Shown: piece after piece, positions 26,601 through 32,419 of the stretch
Numbering within the stretch: position 1 is the stretch's first letter
Layout: every line of letters begins with the position of its first letter
Source of the DNA: Fidelibacterota bacterium
GTDB taxonomy: Bacteria > Fidelibacterota > UBA8477 > JABMPR01
Length of the DNA: 32,496 bases
Assembly: GCA_024278595.1 (NCBI GenBank)
Contig: JAJRSW010000091.1
Location: 1 to 32,496 of the forward strand
Reading direction: 5' to 3'
Made by a program: the position numbers and the translations under genes
Notes under the pieces: model-generated
The model's input: the letters and a program-made list of their open reading frames with translations, nothing else
Told to the model about the DNA's origin: nothing
The model's database searches: none

Positions 26601-26905
26601 GCCTCACGCAGGTGCTGACCGAATTCCGCTGGAACATGTTCCAGGGTCTGGTCATTGAGCAATTGATTCAAATCGGCATAGATCCGACCGGACATCTCCG
26701 CGGCTGCTTTCCGGGTAAAGGTGATGACCAGAATATTGGATGCATCCTTTGGGGGTGCCTGGGGATTTTCAGCCTGTTGACGGGCGAAATCATCCATAAT
26801 GGCTGCATAGCGTTTGGATAATAACCAGGTCTTGCCCGCACCAGCGCAGGCTTCAATAAATATATTGTGGTTCAGATCGAAGACTTTGCTTAGATCAATG
26901 CTCAT
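20669..26905 (-). CDS. addAB: Single-chain AddA-AddB helicase-nuclease fusion
   Basis: This 2078-residue protein combines both subunits of the AddAB double-strand-break resection enzyme. The AddA part (about 1-1150) is a UvrD-type helicase: Walker A AGAGKT (21-26), TFTRKAAAEM (62-71), ILFDEFQDT (405-413), GDTKQSIYRF (441-450), MSIHKSKGLEFP (773-784) and LFYVALTRAR (847-856). It ends in a RecB-family nuclease with H993, D1080, D1093, K1095, Q1114 and Y1118. The AddB part (about 1170-2078) has an inactivated helicase fold (STHEEVVLVASQI, FVMGLTEGQFP) and a second nuclease with H1805, D1923, D1936 and K1938, framed by the Fe-S ligands C1773, C2053, C2056 and C2062. AddB lacks an N-terminal Walker A motif. 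No stop separates the halves. Chi-type regulation is likely but not shown. Confidence 0.92.
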   Translation of the reverse strand: MSIDLSKVFDLNHNIFIEACAGAGKTWLLSKRYAAIMDDFARQQAENPQAPPKDASNILVITFTRKAAAEMSGRIYADLNQLLNDQTLEHVPAEFGQHLREAPQSFKMQLRSTYSRNAISTIDSFCTQILREQAERLDIDPEFRIQDEADTQRMELETWESFLRGRSREQDEDLKILLDHLSEYHLNLYVKKLQSQAQLMTAWLEHHADHSPEELQTEFRDTHPLPRVMEQVEQQLIALVDDLPPASDIIDPANQQYRNFSDLLTFLGSPIEDDYQYGLELLEFVRRFTLTGKQDKYLSRITINSQVWPTEWEGEIRSRLKLITSNMQDLLPYETLMEEIPGKWDLIACTVQHHLAKFFLAYWAALNKRLKREGVLSFNEVILQTRDLLRDPEVAAHYGQRYTHILFDEFQDTNDLRWDIVRLIAQGGKADLRDRGLFIVGDTKQSIYRFNQADVQVMNRVEKNIAQGRGWILSADETYRSSRKFVHTVINPLISATFPKASESEELQLFETAFSKTTAAINSPLSEAQHAVSRCVLSVVLEDGNSPEAGADIMHTADLTKDWLNWIDDQQLPTGPGPAIGILLRSFTHILAYIRIFTARGLEFEVLSSKGLFKQQESFDVYHLLSILVNPLDDLALIGVLRSPFFVLTDAEIQRLREHAGERVNSGWVFKNLLKEQPEIAHTINSWQQESAREPADRLITSILLEGDRRLGWISETGGALRLANLDRLIDMIHQLSLDGLGLREIHEYFKYQIQHGDASQAELPGAARIQIMSIHKSKGLEFPVVLLPNLQAPPKHETSGIYLGRINDQWQAGITLDSLHGSHKTWMFEQIKTRTQAEELAEDKRLFYVALTRARYGVGFVARLTPNRQPSVHTWWKRYLQPVFDLELDKDDASQDPRSLQNAWQARSTPELIYDLTLASDLLAEGQLAAAISDHTIPVLEPFSEPLIYEEVSPHTIMSWMDRSSYEGADERQKGDDLGLETVALTFGRLLHRALEMEWFDPQEHAESIQLFLEDEGVVSPEDQQPLIVDLTQCLTTYRQSQLAEKLSRLAPADKLPERPVFGYLQSETRVFKVSGIIDLLYQDGDEWVVLDYKSDKELPQNPELKQYAYWYQIQTYLWILKLLYGIKARGELYFNRFDRSIHIEFEETLYFSRLAGLEQGHGLRPVLPARMAVSLELQKILERLDPSAEIILIEPTRNTAERVAQSLAASGLNHPRIQILTLNEFRKFTEPTGRRLTPYLARLGVARQLGKRPQWGVVNRLADAFYKATQGEIIRPEKAASYHKFCQWCDQQSILPPGKEWDAGQLSPNLKVIIDSIHSTSVSDYKFLNALAGQRDLVFLHPLQEGRPSAGFNMSISDWMAQDVMPRKTAGHTYIPCFSTHEEVVLVASQIRELLKQGVAPAEIQIAVSSMERYVPAIVRVFGQVGISVRLSKREPIMERPVTQLALALIQGRLLHRMSWDQAMSVWLHPLILPAGAAGFTRLKLDIEVRKMGITILDDSLPEKLAHPSLDQAAKDLLSFVNNSWQGSQQGGLAKEADWLLETLKAFQFTKRLEPGSVASKAYTSLKNAIVGIKNDWGRYLSRKGSLGDLKRELKEKLKGVEVASTQQGFGVDVISLLDTLNLKSLHLFVMGLTEGQFPLSPESNPYLKQAALNPWFLNLFLFKQWLERSVDHLHLTAPLRNADGSSLQESTFCQYLTQHSYPKIELISPDQQFARMAGRKVADPSSKRQIRHNELLLGTGSGEWYGRLERHEQRVFNNISASAFDELVKCPQRYWYSRKLQLEPAETDIAQRQEIEVGNLVHKLLENFGKLGGFKLVIEDLQAALTKLESLAHTLLEENEIDPEANLLDHRWNELYFKNFQDSQRNLLTAMLEAELPVLREFGEPGLHEQSFGFEKDKESWPAFEIKSDTLTLSLRGKIDRILIAGDHVWATDYKTGNVELKDSREFWTSQMLFYYLILKSRFPEKSVVLTYEQVKAFKENAVGFKGYIGDIEADNPVMMTKPRRAKPYVPIAENEEWSIQRIKAETLKYAQYLADNSFPLTSRDESKACAYCLYERICRKTALPRSGVQSAPSC

Positions 26906-26962
26906 GTGAGTAGGCCAATTTTCAGTTTTGCATTCCTACTTATTGCAGGGGAAGGTCATGGG

Positions 26963-27238
26963 TTATCCAACCTCAATGCGTAGAGACTTGCCCAGAGCGG
27001 TGACAAACTTTTCAAGAGTTGACAATTTGATATCTTCAGCATGGTTTTCTATACGAGATATGGCAGATTTTTTGGTGTGCAGTCTCCTGGCGAGTTGCTC
27101 CTGTGTAAGGCCTGCATCCTCCCTAGCCATTTTTAGTAAAACTCCAATTTGAAATTCCTGGTAACCAGCTTCGTAGCCCTCAGCAAAATCAGAATCATGA
27201 GTTTTACGAGTTGCTATATAGCTCTCTAGCTTTCTCAT
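26963..27238 (-). CDS. XRE-family helix-turn-helix regulator, antitoxin-like
   Basis: This 91-residue protein (from the ATG at 27238; a GTG at 27259 is also possible) has a Cro/C1-type HTH: GLTQEQLARRLHTKKSAISR followed by IENHAEDIKLSTLEKF. The N-terminal part (KLESYIATRKTHDSDFAEGYEAGYQEF) is typical of HigA-like antitoxins of type II toxin-antitoxin pairs. No toxin frame of the usual 90-120 residues lies on either side: 27260-27430 has no gene and the downstream gene is the AddAB fusion, 57 bases away. It may be an orphan antitoxin or a regulator of the downstream gene. A palindrome just upstream may be its own operator. Confidence 0.82.
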   Translation of the reverse strand: MRKLESYIATRKTHDSDFAEGYEAGYQEFQIGVLLKMAREDAGLTQEQLARRLHTKKSAISRIENHAEDIKLSTLEKFVTALGKSLRIEVG

Positions 27239-27265
27239 GGTGATACTTTCATCTAGCACAAGGCG

Positions 27266-27275
27266 ATGTTAACAT
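27266..27275. promoter_or_regulatory. Palindrome upstream of the XRE gene, candidate operator
   Basis: ATGTTAACAT is a perfect 10-base palindrome centred about 33 bases upstream of the XRE start codon. Antitoxin-type XRE proteins commonly repress their own promoters through such sites. Function here is inferred from position. Confidence 0.35.
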
Positions 27276-27430
27276 GTGCGTGAACCAACTCAAAGTCAAT
27301 TTCTATTTAAGCATCGTGCCCGTCGGGGGTAGATGGTTTAGTTCACATTCTTTGGTTACGGTTTCTGACTCCTCTGGAGGCCAAGCCTGGACGCAGGTTG
27401 CCAGTCAGGACCTACACCAAATTCCAGAGT

Positions 27431-27643
27431 TTAGGTCGTGAAGAAATCAAAGATGTCTTCCAGTGTCCCTGATTTACCCGCTTTGTAGATCTCTGTGTAC
27501 CGACAACGGCTACAGGTGACCGTGTTGAACTTTTTATTCTGAATATCAAATATCTTGGTGAATCCACCTCCAGTAGCAGCAAACTGATCCGTTTCATACT
27601 CTGTATTCTTACATTTTGGGCATTGCCAGTTCACGTGTTGCAT
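27431..27643 (-). CDS. Small zinc-ribbon protein (DUF2082-type nucleic-acid-binding family)
   Basis: This 70-residue protein has two Cys pairs, CPKC (C8 and C11) and CSRC (C44 and C47), that make one zinc ribbon. The sequence ATGGGFTKIFDIQNKKFNTVTC and the ending GTLEDIFDFF match the DUF2082 family of small predicted zinc-ribbon nucleic-acid-binding proteins over the whole length. An AGGAG site lies about 9 bases before the ATG, within the 15-base gap after the membrane-protein gene, so the two are co-transcribed. The biological role of the family is unknown. Confidence 0.88.
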   Translation of the reverse strand: MQHVNWQCPKCKNTEYETDQFAATGGGFTKIFDIQNKKFNTVTCSRCRYTEIYKAGKSGTLEDIFDFFTT

Positions 27644-27658
27644 TATTATTTGCTCCTG

Positions 27659-28345
27659 TTATGATTTAGTTTCCAGTGCCGGTCCATATATTTTACGCAT
27701 ATCCGGTAATTCCGTACAGTAATAGTGGACCCAGATATAAAGATGGTTGAACAAGGCGATGACCAATGCCAGTTTGGATAGTAATAGCAGTCCCGGTAGA
27801 TAGAGGATCATGAGCCCAAAAACATACATCCCATTGCTGGTATATTTAAAAATACCCCGTTTTTCATAGGGCTCACTATAGTCCTCATCAAAATGGTCGA
27901 TCCCGTAGGCCCTCTCCACGGTGAAATATTTTTTTACTGAGTAAAATAGATAGATCACCAGGGGTGTGATCAACGCTGCCAGGGCATAGGCATAAATCGG
28001 TTCAAAGGAGAGTGAATTCCGGTTACTGGTGGCCAGCAGGATGATCATGATCAAGCGGCTGGCGAACAGAATAGAAAAACCAATGGCATAGGCCCTGAAT
28101 GCCTTTGACAGTCCAAATCGAGTCGTGAAGCTGTGCCGATAAAGCTCCAATCGCCAAACCAACCAGACATAGATCTGATGGAAGACCGGTGCAGCAACTG
28201 CAAGCCAAAACCAGACCTGCGAACGAATTCCCCATAACTCACCCCCCATGTCATGACCCTGAGAATTCTGAAACACCTTTAAACTCATCAACAGCAGGAT
28301 GAGCACAAATAGATGCCACCCTTGGTAACGAAATATAGACTTCAT
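27659..28345 (-). CDS. Multi-span membrane protein, PEMT/ICMT-like methyltransferase family (tentative)
   Basis: This 228-residue protein has about five hydrophobic segments (near 8-24, 43-63, 85-108, 118-140, 172-205). The C-terminal region (KRGIFKYTSNGMYVFGLMILYLPGL, then a stretch ending HLYIWVHYYCTELPDMRKIYG) resembles the S-adenosylmethionine-binding end of phosphatidylethanolamine N-methyltransferase and isoprenylcysteine methyltransferase-type proteins, which read RHPMY...then an E(L/P)PxMxKxYG ending; here RHP is TSN. It could methylate a membrane lipid or be an inactive relative. An AGGAG site lies 6 bases before the ATG. It leads a two-gene operon with the zinc-ribbon gene. Confidence 0.6.
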   Translation of the reverse strand: MKSIFRYQGWHLFVLILLLMSLKVFQNSQGHDMGGELWGIRSQVWFWLAVAAPVFHQIYVWLVWRLELYRHSFTTRFGLSKAFRAYAIGFSILFASRLIMIILLATSNRNSLSFEPIYAYALAALITPLVIYLFYSVKKYFTVERAYGIDHFDEDYSEPYEKRGIFKYTSNGMYVFGLMILYLPGLLLLSKLALVIALFNHLYIWVHYYCTELPDMRKIYGPALETKS

Positions 28346-28513
28346 GGATACTCCTTTTTCTTGAACTGGATGAACCTATCTCAAGCGTATTGGGCAGTTG
28401 AACAATTTACTACGGGTCTCCCTCTTGAGTGGTCACTGAGTATGGCCAAAGTGCTCTCGAAGGGATTTAAAGGCAATTTATTTACCCCTAATCATAGGTG
28501 CAACTACACTGAG

Positions 28514-29293
28514 TTAATATGACCACTTTTCAATTCGTTTGTCCCGGAAACTCAGATACAGGTCATCCTCCTTAAAACAGAGGCCCACTACAGTAGAATC
28601 AGATAATGTGTCAAGGGCTACAATTTCCAAGTAAGTGTCCATTCGGATAAGGATGTCCAAGTTGGTTGTATCTACACCCAGCAGGTAGAATGAGGAATCA
28701 TGATATTCCATGGCATACACTCCATGGTAGAGCGTGTCAATGAAGCCCAATTCAAAAACTTCATCTCTACTGGCCTCCGCAGATAGCTCCCTGGAAAGTG
28801 ACCGAAGCCGGTACTGCTGCATATTCTGAAGGTTACGGTACAACACGAGCAGCGAATCATTATCCATGTTGTATGCCAGTCCGCTTGATTGCCAATTTCC
28901 GGCAATGTCATCCATTCTTAGATAAGCTCTTTCACCAATGGGTGAGCACTTCAGGATGAGTCCTGAAACTCTTGATTGCAGGTAAAGATCCGATCCATCC
29001 TGAGTGATGGCCAGGTATCCCTGCCCATTCATTTCCAGATCGTAGTTGTCTGACAGGTAAATACTAGCTGAAGTTCCAGTGAATTTAAGGAGATCGATCT
29101 GTGAGCCGGCATTTCCTGAAAGATCATAATTGGTGGAAAAGAAGTGATCATTCAGGTAGGTGATATCTGCAATATCATCATAATAAGTATTCTTATTGGT
29201 GTCGATGACCAGCTCATCTTCACATGCTAACAGCCCAAATATAGTCAGCATTAAAACACCAGCTCTGTGCATTCCCGGATTATTGCTTCTCAT
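28514..29293 (-). CDS. Lipoprotein of unknown function, possibly a beta-propeller
   Basis: I do not recognise this 259-residue protein. It has a lipoprotein signal peptide (IFGLLACED, acylated C24) and a body of repeated strand-turn units of about 40 residues (for example QGYLAITQDGSDLYLQS, SGLAYNMDNDSLLVLYR, YAMEYHDSSFYLLGVD, VVGLCFKEDDLYLSFRD). The recurring pattern of 'x-hydrophobic...D-S-hydrophobic-Y/L-hydrophobic' is what SdiA-regulated-like or other WD/YVTN propellers show. A GGAGGGAG ribosome site precedes the ATG. It follows the NlpC/P60 gene by 34 bases and is probably in the same transcript. Confidence 0.75.
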   Translation of the reverse strand: MRSNNPGMHRAGVLMLTIFGLLACEDELVIDTNKNTYYDDIADITYLNDHFFSTNYDLSGNAGSQIDLLKFTGTSASIYLSDNYDLEMNGQGYLAITQDGSDLYLQSRVSGLILKCSPIGERAYLRMDDIAGNWQSSGLAYNMDNDSLLVLYRNLQNMQQYRLRSLSRELSAEASRDEVFELGFIDTLYHGVYAMEYHDSSFYLLGVDTTNLDILIRMDTYLEIVALDTLSDSTVVGLCFKEDDLYLSFRDKRIEKWSY

Positions 29294-29327
29294 GGTCGAT
29301 CTCCCTCCTATTTATCATCCACCCCAA

Positions 29328-30563
29328 CTAATATTCCAGTATATAGCTGAACTGCATGGCTCGTTCCAGGGACCGTTCTTTAGCGCCAACATTCCGCCAG
29401 GTATAGGCAATACTGGAAGAATTGTTCAGGGCAAAGTTTATCCCCACATTCAAAGTGGCGCCCACATCTTTCAAAAACAAATGATCAAGTTCAATGGTGG
29501 CCAGGAGGCGTCGAGTGACCTGCTGCTCCAGCCCCATAAAGAGGAAGGCATCTTTAGCGCCATCGTAGCTGGCAGAGGTGTCATGGTAGACGAATAGATC
29601 AGTCTGGGCAAATCCTGCACTCAGGCGCCCGCGACCCAGACGTAATTTTTTAAATTGGTCATATTTATAGGAGGCTACGACATAAACATTACGCGGAGGA
29701 CTCCAGCGATTCTCAACTATTTCGACATCATTTGTGTCGGTGGTCACGGTCCAGATACGACTATTACTTTCTGAACCAATGGCCAGCGAAGGCATATATT
29801 TACCTTTCTGTTCCCAAAGGCGGAATTTGGTATTTATGAACGGTAATTCGAAGCCGAACTCATCGATGTTGTGACCCAGGAATTGATTCACCTGGAACTC
29901 CAGGCCCCATTCCCAGCGATTCCAGATACTCACTGAACCGGCCACTCTGAGATTTCCTTCAGCATCATTTTGAATATCCAGACCAATAAAGCGATTCTCA
30001 ATGATATCAGCAGTAGGTACATCTATGAGACGCCGAACCCTTAGTGGATAGGCCTTGGGTAACAGGTGAAACTCGCCGCCGACCTCACCGGATCTGAGAT
30101 CCGAACCCGTCAGGCGCCGGGCACCAATATAGCGCTTCATCCAATAATCTGTGCTCACGGGCACTTCCGTGACCCCCTTTGTGGAGCTGGCGTGGATCAT
30201 TTTATTGCCACTGGTATAAACCCCAACATGACTGACACCCTTGCCCAGTGTATCAAAAAACAACAAATCCCCATATTTGAGTTCATTTCGGGAAACTGCA
30301 TCCCCTACCGTATATTGCATCCGCGATGTACGCGGGATAATGATGCCTTGATCCTGGTAGACACCCGATGTAAATCCTGAGCAATCAACACCTCTCCCCG
30401 CTTCAGTACCGCCCCATTTGTAGGGAGTTCCCAGATATTTATCAAAAGATTTTTCCATCTTTTTCTTGTTCAGGTCATCGTAGACACCCACTTTTTGCGA
30501 GCTGCAGGCATTCAGTAGAATCACCAGAAGAATTACCCAGATAAACAAGTATTGTCGCCGCAT
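29328..30563 (-). CDS. NlpC/P60 peptidoglycan hydrolase lipoprotein with a C-terminal barrel-like domain
   Basis: This 411-residue protein starts with a lipobox (LLNACSS, acylated C20) and an NlpC/P60 cysteine peptidase domain (about 35-155) with the catalytic residues C61 in DCSGF, H112 in SHVGVY and H124 in MIHAS. These enzymes cut peptide stems of peptidoglycan. The remaining 250 residues consist of amphipathic strands (RVAGSVSIWNRWEWGLEFQV, VYVVASYKYDQF, LSAGFAQTDLFVYHD, ATLNVGINFALN, AMQFSYILEY) that look like an outer-membrane beta-barrel of about ten strands. Such a fusion is uncommon to my knowledge. A GGGAG site lies 8 bases before the ATG. It is the first gene of a pair with the propeller-like lipoprotein. 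Confidence 0.88.
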   Translation of the reverse strand: MRRQYLFIWVILLVILLNACSSQKVGVYDDLNKKKMEKSFDKYLGTPYKWGGTEAGRGVDCSGFTSGVYQDQGIIIPRTSRMQYTVGDAVSRNELKYGDLLFFDTLGKGVSHVGVYTSGNKMIHASSTKGVTEVPVSTDYWMKRYIGARRLTGSDLRSGEVGGEFHLLPKAYPLRVRRLIDVPTADIIENRFIGLDIQNDAEGNLRVAGSVSIWNRWEWGLEFQVNQFLGHNIDEFGFELPFINTKFRLWEQKGKYMPSLAIGSESNSRIWTVTTDTNDVEIVENRWSPPRNVYVVASYKYDQFKKLRLGRGRLSAGFAQTDLFVYHDTSASYDGAKDAFLFMGLEQQVTRRLLATIELDHLFLKDVGATLNVGINFALNNSSSIAYTWRNVGAKERSLERAMQFSYILEY

Positions 30564-30624
30564 TGATGCACTCCCGTATTGGTTTCTCGCCTGTTAAAAG
30601 TGCTGGAAATATAGCTTTAGAGTT

Positions 30625-30671
30625 TATGGGTTCAAGGGTTTATGAGTTCAATGAGTTATTGAATTTATGAA
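30625..30671. repeat. Degenerate short tandem repeat in intergenic region
   Basis: Between the NlpC/P60 and acetyltransferase genes the sequence repeats a motif like GGGTTCAAG / GAGTTCAATGAGTT / TTTATGA. This is the imperfect low-complexity repetition of GTTCAATGA-type words seen in spacers of many environmental genomes. No function is implied. The rest of this 244-base spacer shows only weak hairpins. Confidence 0.35.
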
Positions 30672-30807
30672 ATAGCAGTTTGGGGGGAACTGGAAGCTGA
30701 CCTGCTTTGCTCCTGTTGGAACATTGCGACCTTGGCCCTATGACTGGCCACAATCCATCGCTTATTGGGTCGAGCTCCCCAGCTTGGAGCCTAGATCCAG
30801 TTACCTC

Positions 30808-32040
30808 CTAATAATCCCAACCAGGATGCGGCGCAGGCAGATACAGGGTCTCATCCAGAGCTTCCAATAGAGCTTCTGGTCCGCTGAGATCATCTGTTGC
30901 AGACAATCCAGTCGCAGAACCAACCCCCAGCCATAAGCGGGAAAAAGCACCGATACCGGACTGCAAAACAGCCCGGTTCGGTTCAAAGCCTTCACTGGCA
31001 CTGGATTCAGCTCCCAGTGTGATCGTGAATTCCCCAGCACAACCCTGCCATGGGGAATCCGGGTCAAGATACTGATCGATGGGGTCACTTAGTTCAAGAT
31101 TGAACTTGAGTGTCGCTGCATTCAGGTGCGTGGCTTGAAGACAGGCATTCAGATCACAGATCCTGGTCTGCCAGTAGGCGGAGGCCCGATTGATGTGTTC
31201 AAATTTGGATTTTTCGGTAACGATGCGACCTCTGAAGGGATTCCTGATCAGATCCTGTAATTGAATCCCGGCCGGTTCGCACATTTTGATCAGCCTGATC
31301 TGATCACCCAGGGTTTTGATGAGGGCCATGAGTTCTAAAAACTGTTGCTTGTTCTGATAAGCCATGGCATGGATTACCGTAGGACCATATTCACCTTTAT
31401 TGGTCGCCCAAAAGAAATGGGTCAATTGTCCTTCCGGACCATCTGTGTACCCCAAACCATAGCCATGTTTAGTCCACACCAATTCTGAACGCGTTGTACA
31501 TTCAGGCAGGATCGAGACCATGCCATGATGCGGCTGCCGGTTGAGTAAGGAGGAATGGATCAGCGCCCAATCAGCTTCGCCAAGACGCTTGGGTGGTCTA
31601 ATGATCTGATCAAGCTTAAGATCGGCGGGATCAAAAGCGACCCAGTGTTCATAGCACCCGGTACCATAGCCTAATTGATCATAAAAGCCCTGCTCAAAGA
31701 TTCCCAAGGTACTTGCAATAGCTCCGGCTGCGGCATCTTCAGCAATCAATTTTGCAGTGAGCTTTTTGGCCAGACCTTGTTTACGGGCGATCCGACTGGT
31801 GCCTACAGAAGTAACAACAGAAAGATTAAGATCTTGCTTCAAATAGCGCAGAATAGCTGATTTTGAAGTCACGAGACATTCGGCGACCTGGTCCAGTTCA
31901 GCCACTAAAGCCCTACCTTCGCTTAGAAAAATATCGAGTTTTTCTTCCTGACTATCATCATCGATCCAATCGATCTCGCGCCAGATACGGTGAGCCGCTT
32001 TGGTATCCTTTTCCGGGTCAAAATCACGTATTATATGCAT
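30808..32040 (-). CDS. Eis-like GNAT N-acetyltransferase with C-terminal SCP2-like domain
   Basis: This 410-residue protein has an N-terminal GNAT fold with the acetyl-CoA loop ARKQGLAKKL (about 85-94) and FEQGFYDQLGYGTG (115-128), then a second GNAT-like region (about 140-290) and a C-terminal sterol-carrier-like domain (about 300-410). This three-part layout and the FEQGFYDxLGYGT sequence match the Eis/enhanced-intracellular-survival family, whose members acetylate amines, including aminoglycosides and lysine side chains in some species. The C-terminal carboxylate that acts as general acid in Eis is represented by GWDY. The substrate is unknown. The ribosome site (AAAGG) is weak. Confidence 0.88.
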   Translation of the reverse strand: MHIIRDFDPEKDTKAAHRIWREIDWIDDDSQEEKLDIFLSEGRALVAELDQVAECLVTSKSAILRYLKQDLNLSVVTSVGTSRIARKQGLAKKLTAKLIAEDAAAGAIASTLGIFEQGFYDQLGYGTGCYEHWVAFDPADLKLDQIIRPPKRLGEADWALIHSSLLNRQPHHGMVSILPECTTRSELVWTKHGYGLGYTDGPEGQLTHFFWATNKGEYGPTVIHAMAYQNKQQFLELMALIKTLGDQIRLIKMCEPAGIQLQDLIRNPFRGRIVTEKSKFEHINRASAYWQTRICDLNACLQATHLNAATLKFNLELSDPIDQYLDPDSPWQGCAGEFTITLGAESSASEGFEPNRAVLQSGIGAFSRLWLGVGSATGLSATDDLSGPEALLEALDETLYLPAPHPGWDY

Positions 32041-32419
32041 TTTAAAAAACCTTTATTCTGAATCACTAATATGGGGACTAAAGCGTATTTTGCTTTTGTG
32101 CAAAAAATATAATACTAATTGTACTCACAAACGGCACCTAAATTCAAAATACTTTTCCCGGTTATCAAACTTGACGCCCCCGCAGAAAGTCCCTCCCCAC
32201 ACAATTGTCGGGATCTTCTACTCGCAGAGCGTTGCATTGAGTCCGTCGGCTGTGCTCAGGAACCGCCCTTCGACAGAACTCAGGAACCGCCCTTCGACAG
32301 AGCTCAGGGACCGCCCTTCGACAGAGCTCAGGGACCACCTGTCGAAATGACTCGGAGTGTTGTTATTTATAGGTTTCAGTGTAATTGATATAAGCAGTTG
32401 TCTTCATTGTATATAGGGT
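32041..32419. other. Right intergenic region
   Basis: This spacer of about 380 bases lies upstream of the Eis-like gene. It contains the four-copy 24-bp repeat at 32255-32350 and otherwise AT-rich sequence. A TATTAT box on the minus strand near 32109-32114 could belong to the promoter of the Eis-like gene, but no convincing -35 element goes with it. A plus-strand reading frame across the repeat is an artefact of the repeat length being divisible by three. Confidence 0.5.
32255..32350. repeat. 24-bp tandem repeat, four copies
   Basis: Four head-to-tail units start at 32255, 32279, 32303 and 32327, each beginning CTCAGG and reading CTCAGGAACCGCCCTTCGAC plus AGAA or a close variant; the last copy is degenerate. 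Spacing is exactly 24 bases with no spacer, which rules out a CRISPR array. The unit resembles the CCCTTCGACAGxCTCAGG word that is dispersed in spacers of many environmental bacterial genomes. A short related string occurs at 15244-15268 in this window. Confidence 0.85.

Noticed and set aside
27260-27430. Hidden toxin gene upstream of the XRE antitoxin-like gene
   Set aside because: All frames on the minus strand are interrupted by stops within a few tens of codons and none resembles a RelE/HigB toxin.
32255-32350. CRISPR array
   Set aside because: The 24-bp units are directly abutted with no variable spacers and there are no cas genes.
32000-32350. Plus-strand protein with repeated STELRDRP units
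   Set aside because: The protein repeat is only the translation of the 24-bp DNA repeat, whose length is a multiple of three; the rest of the frame overlaps the Eis-like gene start and spacer.
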